Shown piece by piece: positions 7,037 to 14,982 of a stretch of DNA of 24,483 nucleotides. The position numbers were made by a program, and so were the translations under genes. The DNA is taken from positions 1 to 24,483 of the forward strand of contig SVQS01000010.1 of assembly GCA_015065205.1 (NCBI GenBank). Reading direction: 5' to 3'. The notes beneath the pieces are model-generated. The model saw only the letters and a program-made list of their open reading frames with translations, was not told the DNA's origin and made no database searches. The stretch comes from Oscillospiraceae bacterium. GTDB lineage: Bacteria; Bacillota; Clostridia; Oscillospirales; CAG-272. Numbering within the stretch: the first letter of the stretch is position 1; every line of letters begins with the position of its first letter.

Positions 7037-8593
7037 ATGAAAAAACGATTCATACGCAACAAAAAAGTGCGTTATGCCACGGTGGCGGCAGTGCTTACCG
7101 CCATGGTGATCTTGGTGGTTGTGCTTTCCAATGTTGTGCTAACCTCGGTGGTCGAGCGTTACGAGCTCTACACGCCCCTGACGCCGACGATGGCGTTTGA
7201 CGTTACCGAGGATTGCTACGACGTTTTGGAGAGCGAGTTTGAATCCTATCGCGAGGATGGCGGAGAGTTGCCGAAAATTCAAATTTGGTTCTGCGCCGTT
7301 GAGGATGCCGTAAAGGCAGAAGGAAGTGAAAACTACTATCTCTACTACACCGCAAATGCCTTGGCAGAACGCTTTGACAATATCGAACTTATCTATCACG
7401 ATATTTACCTCAATCCCGCACCCGTTAAGCCTTACACAGTCAGCAAGCATCCTCTCACGGGAGAAGATATCGTTGCACCCTTAACAAGCAGCAACGTGAT
7501 TGTGGTTTGCGGTGATTATCACCGCGTTTATAAGTGGACCGATTTCTACGTGTTCGCCGATGAAGAAAGCACCCAGCCTTGGGCATACAGCGGTGAGCGT
7601 AAGCTTAGCTCCGCTTTGATGCACGCTATCGACGATGACCCTCGCATTGCGTGTCTTTTGACCAACCATGGCGAGGTCTCCTATGATTATGAGCTTGTGA
7701 CCATTCTTGACGATGCAGGTTATACGGTCGTTTATATTGACCTGTATAGAGACCCTATTCCCGACACCTGTGATGTTATCATCAGCTACAATCCCAATAC
7801 CGACTTGGTATCGGATGATCTTTCAGAGATATCGGAAAAAGAAATATTGGATGATTTCTTGGCTGAGGATGGACACTCCTTCTTTGTCTTTTTGGAAAAG
7901 GGAACCCCCAATATGCCTAACTTTGAAAGTTATATCAAAGAGTGGGGAATTGAAACAAAGTACCACAAAAATAATACCACCGGTGTATCCTACCGTTATA
8001 CGGTGCAGGATACCTCGGGATCTTTGACTTCTGATGGATATACAATCTACGGTTATGCTGCCCCGAGTGAAAATAATCGTTTTGTCGACAGCGCAAACGA
8101 GTACGTTGTGTTCGGCAATCCCACCGCTCTTGCTGTAACAGGCGAGGGGTATATCGCACAACAAGACGGAACTTATGCCAATACAAGCGGCAGTCGCACT
8201 ATCTATCCTTTGTATCGCAGCAGCGAAAACACTTTATATTGGGCAAACGGACAGGTAGTAGACGGCGGTCCCTGCATTTTGATGAGCTTGACCGAGCAAA
8301 AGAATGATAACGGCTCCTCTTATGTTGGAGTGGTATCGTCGGTGGATTTTGGTACACGCAGCTATTTGCAATCCGCAGTATATGATAACGGCGATGTGTT
8401 GCTGACTTTATTTGAAGAGATTGGTGATCGTAAAGCCCCTGTAGGACTTACAATCAAGCCTTTTGCATCCTACGATATCAGTACAATCACCACCGCGCAG
8501 ATGTTGCGCTGGACGATTGCGCTTGCAGCCATTCCCGCAACAGTTGTTTTGGCAACTGCGATAGTTGTGCTCATCAAACGCCGTCGCGCGTAA
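7037..8593 (+). CDS. GldG-like ABC auxiliary protein, first copy
   Basis: 518 residues. A single membrane segment lies near the N-terminus (about 13-36, after basic KKRFIRNKK) and another at the extreme C-terminus (about 490-512) followed by KRRRA. The large domain between them therefore lies outside the membrane. It matches the ABC_transp_aux/GldG layout: YYTANALAERFDNIELIYHD, SNVIVVCGDYHRVYKW, then CLLTNHGEVSYDYELVTILDDAG and a glutamine-amidotransferase-like region (VIISYNPNTDLV, LDDFLAEDGHSFFVFLEKG). Such proteins accompany GldA/GldF-type ABC pairs; their job is unknown in Gram-positives. GGAGG lies ten bases before ATG 7037. The next gene is a diverged paralogue of this one. Confidence 0.82.
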   Translation: MKKRFIRNKKVRYATVAAVLTAMVILVVVLSNVVLTSVVERYELYTPLTPTMAFDVTEDCYDVLESEFESYREDGGELPKIQIWFCAVEDAVKAEGSENYYLYYTANALAERFDNIELIYHDIYLNPAPVKPYTVSKHPLTGEDIVAPLTSSNVIVVCGDYHRVYKWTDFYVFADEESTQPWAYSGERKLSSALMHAIDDDPRIACLLTNHGEVSYDYELVTILDDAGYTVVYIDLYRDPIPDTCDVIISYNPNTDLVSDDLSEISEKEILDDFLAEDGHSFFVFLEKGTPNMPNFESYIKEWGIETKYHKNNTTGVSYRYTVQDTSGSLTSDGYTIYGYAAPSENNRFVDSANEYVVFGNPTALAVTGEGYIAQQDGTYANTSGSRTIYPLYRSSENTLYWANGQVVDGGPCILMSLTEQKNDNGSSYVGVVSSVDFGTRSYLQSAVYDNGDVLLTLFEEIGDRKAPVGLTIKPFASYDISTITTAQMLRWTIALAAIPATVVLATAIVVLIKRRRA

Positions 8594-8623
8594 GAAAACC
8601 CTGAAGAAAGGAAAGAAACAGAT

Positions 8624-10435
8624 ATGAAAAACGGAAACGGATGGGAGCGAAAGCTCCGTCGCGGCTCCGCCTCATTGGGACTTTGCATCATCGTGCTCGT
8701 AGCCGTCCTTTTGCTCAACGTTGGCATGACGGCACTTTGCACAAGTCAGTTCTGGTTTATTGATCTGACGCCAAAGTCCTCATATACCGTCTATCAGCAA
8801 CACAATCTGTATAAGGAATGTGGAATGTATACGCTGATGGATGAGACCAGAGATTATTTGGATTATATCATCGATCAGGCCAATCAGAGTAGGGAAGAAC
8901 CCGTAAAAGTAGATATTATCTTTTGCTCTGAGCCCGACCAATTGACCAAAACCGATTCTATGCGCTATGTATACTACACCGCTCTTGCCTTGCAAAAGCA
9001 GTTTCCTGACACCATCAAGGTTTCTTGGCGCGACGTATGGAGCAACCCTTCCTCGGTGGATATGTATCGCAGCACCTCTTATTCCACCATTTATCCCAGC
9101 AACGTTATCGTTGCCAGCGGTACAGAATTTCGCATCAGCACAGCGCGTTCTTTCTACACCTATGATTCCGAGTCTTCCACTGATGTACCTGTTGGTTATA
9201 ACGGACAAAAGCAATTTGTCAAACAGATTTTGGACGTTACGGGTGCCGAGGCTCCCATTTGCTGTCTCACCATCAATCACGGTGAACCTTTTGCAAAATG
9301 GGACCTAAACAATCGTGCAACGTGGGACGATTACCAAGAATTTATGAATGTTATCGAGGGTGCTGGATATGAGATTCAATTTCTTGATCTTGCCAACGAC
9401 GAAATTCCCGAAAACTGCCGCTTGATTCTGACCTTTGATCCTCAAACAGATTTCGTTTCGGCATTTGGCAACGAGGATGTAACGGTTTCCGAAACCAAAA
9501 AGCTGGATGCGTTTTTGGATAAGTCTTATTCCTTTATGGTCTTTATGGATGCTGATACACCTCATTTGCCCAACCTCGAGGAATACCTGACCTTCTGGGG
9601 CATTGAATACCAACGCGCCAATGGTCAAAACGAGGCGGATGAAACCGTAAAAGGTAATTACGTTATCAGAGATGAAGCGCATGCTCTTGATGGCACAGGC
9701 AATACCTTCATTGCACAATATCCCACAGGCAGAGGTATTGGTGCGGCTACAATGAGTGATATTATCTCCGCCGGCACCGAGCCCAAGGTTATTTTTGGCA
9801 ACGCTATTCCCATTGCGTTCTCCTCCACCTATGACCGAGGTTATGTGATGGCTGACGAAAAAAACAACACGCCTGCGTACACCTATGCGTACGCTAACAG
9901 GGACGGTTGGAGTCGTATGATTTATGATGTCTTCCGTACAGGAACGACCGAAAACCCGGCGAACTATTCTGTAATGGCTGACAATCGGGTTTTGACGGAT
10001 GAGAACGGAAATCCTATGGGCGGTTCGGGTGTCTTTAACGTGATGACCATCTCTGCCCAACGCCGTACAGTAAGCGAGGGTATGGGATATACCACTGTGA
10101 ATCAGCCCTCCTTTGTGTGTGCGGTAGGTTCTACTGATTGTGTAAAAAAGGACCTTTTGGCCAGCACCTCTTATGGCAACACCGATGCTCTGCTTTCGGT
10201 CTTGCGCTATATGGGTAAGGAGGTTAACCCTGTGGGATTGAGCTTCCTTGCACTCTACGATATGGAAATTGCCGATGATCAGCATATGACAACCGACACC
10301 ACCGGGGTGAGCGCCATTGCTCCCGGCATTATTACAGCAACGGTGATTCTTACCGTTTTGCCGGCTATCACTATGATTGTTGCAGGTGTGGTTGTTTTGG
10401 TTAGAAGAAAAACACGCCGAAATGCAAAAATTTAA
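8624..10435 (+). CDS. GldG-like ABC auxiliary protein, second copy
   Basis: 603 residues, with the same architecture as the preceding gene: membrane segment about 20-40, large external domain, C-terminal membrane segment about 568-592, then RRKTRRNAKI. Aligned landmarks with the first copy include YYTALALQKQFPDTIKVSWRD, SNVIVASG, CLTINHGEP, EIPENCRLILTFDPQTDFV, FMDADTPHLPNLEEYLTFWG, KVIFGNAIPIAF and NPVGLSFLALYDM. Insertions around residues 205-225 and 400-470 make it about 85 residues longer. The pair looks like an old tandem duplication, and the two products may form a heterodimer on the outside of the GldF-like permease (inference). Ribosome site AAAGGAAAG is upstream of ATG 8624. Confidence 0.8.
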   Translation: MKNGNGWERKLRRGSASLGLCIIVLVAVLLLNVGMTALCTSQFWFIDLTPKSSYTVYQQHNLYKECGMYTLMDETRDYLDYIIDQANQSREEPVKVDIIFCSEPDQLTKTDSMRYVYYTALALQKQFPDTIKVSWRDVWSNPSSVDMYRSTSYSTIYPSNVIVASGTEFRISTARSFYTYDSESSTDVPVGYNGQKQFVKQILDVTGAEAPICCLTINHGEPFAKWDLNNRATWDDYQEFMNVIEGAGYEIQFLDLANDEIPENCRLILTFDPQTDFVSAFGNEDVTVSETKKLDAFLDKSYSFMVFMDADTPHLPNLEEYLTFWGIEYQRANGQNEADETVKGNYVIRDEAHALDGTGNTFIAQYPTGRGIGAATMSDIISAGTEPKVIFGNAIPIAFSSTYDRGYVMADEKNNTPAYTYAYANRDGWSRMIYDVFRTGTTENPANYSVMADNRVLTDENGNPMGGSGVFNVMTISAQRRTVSEGMGYTTVNQPSFVCAVGSTDCVKKDLLASTSYGNTDALLSVLRYMGKEVNPVGLSFLALYDMEIADDQHMTTDTTGVSAIAPGIITATVILTVLPAITMIVAGVVVLVRRKTRRNAKI

Positions 10436-10477
10436 GATTTTGAAGCGGTTTTCAAAGAAAGGGAATACAATTAACCA

Positions 10478-13282
10478 ATGAAAACAGGAACCATTATCAA
10501 CTTGATATTTGATGCGAATCGAGGCAACGTTTCGCAACTGAGCCGAGAAGGTGTCTGTGGTGAGCCGTATGGACAACTGCCAACGCCTGTGCGCCGCGGT
10601 TATGCCTTCCTAGGTTGGTATCACGGGGACGTGCTTGTAAATCCCGATAGCATTATCGAAACGGATGAGGATATCCGTTTGGTGGCACGTTGGGAGAAAG
10701 CCGCACCTGTAACCGATAAAAAACGCTCGGTGCTCAAGCGCCAAAAAACTGCTATTATTGTGTTGGCAGCAGTTTCGGTAGCCTTGATCATCACCTTTAT
10801 CATCGTAGCGCAGCTCATTGCCATCTATTCCTTTTATGACACCTACACGGTGGATGGCATAGAGTATAGTGATAAATATTACGTTAAGCGTCACGATGGC
10901 GTATATAAGCTTTTTGATGACGAAGGCAACCTGATGCAAACCAACGGGCAATCGGATACGGTATTTATTGCGCGTAAAAGCGGCAATCAGTATAAGATCG
11001 ATCCCGAAACCGGCGAACATACTCTGCGTGCAGTTGTAGATGCTGAGGATGGCGAATACGGCTCCGGCTCGGTTCTGTTGATGTTCCCACAAATAAGCTC
11101 TGAATATCTCTACTCTATCCAAATGAAGAACGAGCAGGGTGGAGACTATACCTTTTATCGCACTGAAAAAGGCATTCGGATCAAAGGATTTGAAGAATCG
11201 AATTTGAAATTTGATCCGGATTTATATGCAAAGCTTTGCTTCTCCTGCGGTTATATGCTTGCCAATCGCAAAATCAAGGCAAACACCGACGACTCGATGA
11301 TTCCGATTGACAAAGAAACCGGAAAACTTGATTACTCGGTTTACGGTCTTGATACACCTCAAGCAACCTATACCATTAGCCAAATGCTTTTCAAAAAGAA
11401 TGCCGACGGTAGCGATATGTATAAAGACGGCAAATATGTGATCGATTACGACGAGAGCGGCAACCCCAAAGCAGACCCCGAAAAAACATACACCGTTTAT
11501 GTTGGCGATGCCATTCTTTCGGGTGGTGGCTACTATGTTAAACTTGAGGGCAGGGAGTCTGTTTATATCGTTACAACCGATTATATTGGAGATACCATTT
11601 TGCAACCCATCGAGGCATTGGTTGTTCCTCGCGTGGTCTACCCCGTGTCGGTTACCTATCACAGTATGGGCAAGGACTTCATTTTGGGTAAGCTGGATGA
11701 TTGGACAAAAGAAGTCAATCTCCAGACCATTGTTGCTTTTACCTATTCCGAGCTGGAGGAGCGCATCAATACGGTGAATTCCACACGCCCCTATTTGCCC
11801 GCCATTGACGTTATGGCAGGATATAACATCAACGAAAACAGTGCAATTTCTATTTTTGAATCCTTCTATTCCATCGAGGCGATCGCTTGCCGCCGTATTG
11901 GCATAACGGTTGAAACAATGAAAGAGTTTGGATTGGATAAGGATGTTTATTATCTTACGTATAAGACCTTTTCCGGTAATTATAGCGATAACGGTGATAA
12001 GCTTTATGCCGAAAACAAGCTTTTTATCAGTCAAAAAACCGAAAATGGCACCTACTATGTAGCTGCGTATGAGTTTGATATGATTGTGGAAGTAGACCAA
12101 TACTATCTTTCCTTCCTCGAATGGGATGATATGAAGTGGTATAACGAGGCATTTATTTTCCACAATATTGCTTACGTTCGTGATGTCAAATTTGAATTCA
12201 ACGGCAAGGCGTTCGGTCTTCCCGAAGACAAAACGTATGATTTTGATTTGGACAATTCGCTCAGTTACGCATATTATGTGAACGAAAAGAATGAGTTCAA
12301 GGCTGTTAATCTGAAAGATGGCAAGGTTTACGTTGAAGGGAACAAAAAGGTCTATAAGATCAAGGGCAAATCCTACGATATTGTAGCCGAGGTCAATCTT
12401 GATACGGCAAGGGTTGTGGGAAGCGAAGAGGTTACTCTTAATCCTGCAATTACCGACGTTGTTTACGTACAAGAAAACTATTATTACACGAACGCAAACG
12501 GTGATACGGTGAACGTTTACCCCGATTACGTTACAAAGACGATCACATCTGAAATTGAAAAAGATAAGGACGGCAAGTATCTCGGCGTGCGCTATTATTA
12601 TTCCGATCCAACATTGAGCGAGCCCATTCTTGTTCAACGCAGTTTGGGTGACCCTGTATACCGCTACACTTATCAGGGAAAAACGTATGAAGCAACGCTT
12701 GGTGTTACCGCATCGGGACTTCGCGTTTCCTGCAACGGGGATTTGTTGGATTACAATATTCCCGATACGGGTATCGGCGATGACGGACAAGAAAAGTACG
12801 AAACCATTACCGCTACCGACAACTTCCGTAGATTGCATATGAAGCTTCTCTCCTTCTCGCTTATGGGCGACATTGATCCCGTTGAGTTCCAAAATTCTAC
12901 CGGAATGAGCGTTGAAGAATTCCTTGCAAGCGATCAAAAACAACCTATGGCAACCATCTCTATGCACGTAGAGGACTATGCAAGAGCCCTTAACGGCTAT
13001 ACCATCTATGATGAGGACGGTAAAGAAGTTCGTTTTTATGACGAAAATAATTCCCAGCATCTGGTTTACAATTTCTATCAGTATTCTGATTGGAAGGTTC
13101 TTGTAACCATCGAGGTATGCAAAGAGGACGAAAACGGCAATTTGATTCCTACCGTTACCGATGACAATGGAAACCCCGTTGTGGTAGGCAAGTTCTATGC
13201 ATCCACCGATATTCTTGATATGCTTGTTGGTGACATCGATCAGCTTTTGAAGGGTGAATTGATCACCCCGATCCAAAATTAA
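10478..13282 (+). CDS. Large DUF4340-like membrane-anchored protein with N-terminal InlB-type repeat
   Basis: 934 residues; last gene of the Gld-like operon. Residues 8-72 form one InlB B-type (Listeria-Bacteroides, PF09479-like) repeat: LIFDANRGNV, PTPVRRGYAFLGWYHG, then ETDEDIRLVARWE. A basic stretch (KKRSVLKRQK, 80-90) and one membrane segment (91-117) follow, then about 815 residues outside. Within these, roughly 285-385 (YTISQMLF... TYTVYVGDAILSGGGYYVKL... VYIVTTDYIGD) resembles DUF4340, the usual partner of ABC_transp_aux proteins, and the region from about 530 may be a further copy or a distinct domain. The start is forced: TAA lies two codons upstream in frame. Its ribosome site AAGGGA is about 13 bases away, suggesting modest initiation. 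The usual DUF4340 protein is about half this length. Confidence 0.72.
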   Translation: MKTGTIINLIFDANRGNVSQLSREGVCGEPYGQLPTPVRRGYAFLGWYHGDVLVNPDSIIETDEDIRLVARWEKAAPVTDKKRSVLKRQKTAIIVLAAVSVALIITFIIVAQLIAIYSFYDTYTVDGIEYSDKYYVKRHDGVYKLFDDEGNLMQTNGQSDTVFIARKSGNQYKIDPETGEHTLRAVVDAEDGEYGSGSVLLMFPQISSEYLYSIQMKNEQGGDYTFYRTEKGIRIKGFEESNLKFDPDLYAKLCFSCGYMLANRKIKANTDDSMIPIDKETGKLDYSVYGLDTPQATYTISQMLFKKNADGSDMYKDGKYVIDYDESGNPKADPEKTYTVYVGDAILSGGGYYVKLEGRESVYIVTTDYIGDTILQPIEALVVPRVVYPVSVTYHSMGKDFILGKLDDWTKEVNLQTIVAFTYSELEERINTVNSTRPYLPAIDVMAGYNINENSAISIFESFYSIEAIACRRIGITVETMKEFGLDKDVYYLTYKTFSGNYSDNGDKLYAENKLFISQKTENGTYYVAAYEFDMIVEVDQYYLSFLEWDDMKWYNEAFIFHNIAYVRDVKFEFNGKAFGLPEDKTYDFDLDNSLSYAYYVNEKNEFKAVNLKDGKVYVEGNKKVYKIKGKSYDIVAEVNLDTARVVGSEEVTLNPAITDVVYVQENYYYTNANGDTVNVYPDYVTKTITSEIEKDKDGKYLGVRYYYSDPTLSEPILVQRSLGDPVYRYTYQGKTYEATLGVTASGLRVSCNGDLLDYNIPDTGIGDDGQEKYETITATDNFRRLHMKLLSFSLMGDIDPVEFQNSTGMSVEEFLASDQKQPMATISMHVEDYARALNGYTIYDEDGKEVRFYDENNSQHLVYNFYQYSDWKVLVTIEVCKEDENGNLIPTVTDDNGNPVVVGKFYASTDILDMLVGDIDQLLKGELITPIQN

Positions 13283-13290
13283 ACAAATGC

Positions 13291-13328
13291 AAAAAGAGGT
13301 GCTCTGCCGTGGCAGAGCACCTCTTTTT
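13291..13328. terminator. Strong bidirectional terminator ending the Gld-like operon
   Basis: Near-perfect 17 bp hairpin (13291-13308 with 13311-13328), AAAAAGAGGTGCTCTGC paired with its complement around a CGTG loop. It ends in T5 on both strands, nine bases after the stop at 13282 and 22 bases after the stop of the converging lipase gene. Confidence 0.95.
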
Positions 13329-13350
13329 GTTATAAAAGTTTAAGCGAGTT

Positions 13351-14010
13351 TTATATAAAAGCAGTTGCTTTTTTTGAGGTAAGGATCGCTACACTCCCTT
13401 CTCGTTTTTGCAGTTCCGCAAGGATATTCTCTGGGCGATGCGCATCAATGCGAGAATACTGTCCGCGTTTGCCAATTTCCAAAAGCGTTCCTACGTGATA
13501 ATATCCAAGCAGGGCGGGCGGCAGATGCGTAACGAGGTCATCCAAGTTTCGTACCACCACAAAATTTTCCCAGCGCTCGCGTAGCTTCTCACTTCGCGCA
13601 CCCCATATCACACGTGGACAGCCAAAGCCATAGCCCTGCAAGGTCTGTCGCAGGTCGGGGCGATGGTACCACACGTATTCGTGACAGAGCACAGCCAATG
13701 CGGCGCCGTGTGAGAACCCCACAACGCTGATGCGATTGATATCAGTGTCAAGGATAAGAGGACTCAAATGCGGCTCAACGCTTTTCCACACCTTCAAAAA
13801 GCCACGGTGTGCAAACCAAACTGTACTTCCCATACGGCGGTAGGGAGTAGCGGGAAAGTCCAAATTGTTTTTCCAATCAATGAGTCCGTTAGAGCCTTCC
13901 AAATAGACATACAGTGTTTTGCCAAAGCGCTCGGTTGCGTAGTCTGCTCCATTTTCTGTGTGCGTGTAAGGGATATGTAAGCATCGGTAAAATAATTCAC
14001 TCAGTCGCAT
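13351..14010 (-). CDS. Class 3 lipase-family alpha/beta hydrolase
   Basis: 219 residues from ATG 14010, chosen because GAGGTG sits eight bases upstream. The longer frame to 14082 would include the putative -10 region. Lipase_3 features are present: YVYLEGSNGLIDWKNNL (strand before the oxyanion region), AHRGFLKVW, the nucleophile elbow GFSHGAA (Ser near residue 99), GFGCPRV, RNLDDLVTHLPP with the candidate Asp near 155-160, and a candidate His in DAHRPENIL. No signal peptide or membrane anchor is visible, so it is probably cytoplasmic. The substrate may be an acylglycerol or another ester. It stands alone and converges on the Gld-like operon's terminator. A sigma-E-like -10 (CATACACT) lies at 14035-14042. 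Confidence 0.8.
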   Translation of the reverse strand: MRLSELFYRCLHIPYTHTENGADYATERFGKTLYVYLEGSNGLIDWKNNLDFPATPYRRMGSTVWFAHRGFLKVWKSVEPHLSPLILDTDINRISVVGFSHGAALAVLCHEYVWYHRPDLRQTLQGYGFGCPRVIWGARSEKLRERWENFVVVRNLDDLVTHLPPALLGYYHVGTLLEIGKRGQYSRIDAHRPENILAELQKREGSVAILTSKKATAFI

Positions 14011-14034
14011 CTTGCCATCACCTCGCTTTTTGTC

Positions 14035-14042
14035 AGTGTATG
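14035..14042 (-). promoter_or_regulatory. Sigma-E-like -10 element upstream of the lipase gene (tentative)
   Basis: CATACACT on the minus strand lies 25 bases before the lipase start. Fourteen bases further upstream is GTTTCATC, only a partial match to a sigma-E -35. An alternative housekeeping -10, TATAAA, lies near 14105 with a poor -35. Neither is strong. Confidence 0.28.
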
Positions 14043-14161
14043 CTACAAAGCGTGTTGATGAAACAAAAGGGGGGCGATTCATTTAGCGCAGAACAAAAGC
14101 CACTTTTATAAGCAAAGGCAAAAGCTAACTTAAAATATAGTTTTTGTTTTTTAATATGTCG

Positions 14162-14188
14162 AAATCCGCCGAAAAACTCGGCGGATTT
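14162..14188 (-). terminator. Hairpin downstream of the MATE-HAD operon, probable terminator
   Basis: Eleven-pair stem AAATCCGCCGA/TCGGCGGATTT (14162-14172 with 14178-14188) with a 5-base loop, about 87 bases beyond the HAD stop. The U-tract on the minus strand is weak (ATTTCGACATATT), so termination may be inefficient or the hairpin may have another role. Confidence 0.55.
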
Positions 14189-14274
14189 CTGCATTTTATG
14201 TGGCTTTTTAGTCGCTTTTGTTATTGGGAAGGTGAGAAATAAAAGCATAAAAAGCAATACGGCCTCGCGTCACA

Positions 14275-14982
14275 TTATAATCCCTTGATATAGGCAAGGA
14301 GCTCATCCCACGAGCCATGGGGGTAGGCGGAGATATCGGCGTTTTTGGGATTGATGAGATTATCGGTCAAAAGAAAGACGCGAGAGCCAAGCGTCTGGGC
14401 AACCATATCCTCTACTACGTCGTTGCCAACCATCAAGCACTCCTTTGGGGAGACACCCAAAGCGTTCATTACGTCACGGTAATAATCGGGGTTCGGTTTG
14501 CAAAAACGGGAGTTTTCATAGGTGGTATAAAGCTCAAAATCATCAGGTGAAAGTCCTGCCCAAGCAATGCGGCGCTCGGTTGCCATTGCAGGGAAGATGG
14601 GGTTGGTAGCGAGTGCTACTCGCAATCCGCAAGCTTTTACAGTGTCAATGACCTCTCTTGCCGCAGGGGTATAGCCGCAAGAAGAACTCACCTTGTCAAA
14701 ATCCTCGCGATAAAAGGCGGCAAAGAGCTCCTCGTCTTGTCGCGCAGGCTTGCCGTAGGCGGCCTCAAAGCCCTGCCAAAAACGCTCCTCGTTGTTCACC
14801 TCACCGTTGTTTTTTACCATTGCGGCAGTTCCTTGCCAAATGGCATCAATCAGTTTTTGGGGATCATATCCGTGGTGGGCAAGACGGCGAGCAAGTCCGC
14901 CAAAATAAGCTTTGATGAATTCGTTCATATCCATTGGCAACAGTGTGCCGTCAAGATCAAATAATACGGTTGTTATTTTCAT
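14275..14982 (-). CDS. HAD-superfamily hydrolase (phosphatase)
   Basis: 235 residues. HAD motif I is DLDGT at 9-13 (nucleophile Asp9 and Asp11), motif II is LATNP (Thr near 121), motif III Lys is in CKPNPDYY and motif IV is VGNDVVEDM near 187-195. An alpha-helical C1 cap (about 15-90) sits between motifs I and II, so the subfamily is HAD-IA-like, acting on small phosphorylated metabolites. The ATG at 14982 overlaps the TGA of the MATE gene, and its ribosome site AAAGGA is inside the last MATE codons. The two are therefore translationally coupled and transcribed from the promoter at 16408-16436. Exact substrate not predictable. Confidence 0.9.
   Translation of the reverse strand: MKITTVLFDLDGTLLPMDMNEFIKAYFGGLARRLAHHGYDPQKLIDAIWQGTAAMVKNNGEVNNEERFWQGFEAAYGKPARQDEELFAAFYREDFDKVSSSCGYTPAAREVIDTVKACGLRVALATNPIFPAMATERRIAWAGLSPDDFELYTTYENSRFCKPNPDYYRDVMNALGVSPKECLMVGNDVVEDMVAQTLGSRVFLLTDNLINPKNADISAYPHGSWDELLAYIKGL

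Noticed and set aside
11222..13276. Long open reading frame of 684 codons on the minus strand inside the 934-residue gene
   Set aside because: Exact antisense shadow of 10478-13282; low-complexity, Ile/Val/Asn-rich product with no domain, no ribosome site, and the sense strand has clear domain features. Same judgement for minus frames 9305-10576 and 5003-6217.
5093..13282. Gliding motility or type IX secretion locus
   Set aside because: Only GldA/F/G-type resemblance; no GldH-N, PorV or SprA homologues, and the window is clearly Gram-positive.
13914..14257. Small frames in the 14011-14274 gap (13914-14111 plus, 14033-14257 minus)
   Set aside because: No ribosome sites, and the minus frame runs through the hairpin at 14162-14188. 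The gap holds only the lipase promoter region and that hairpin.
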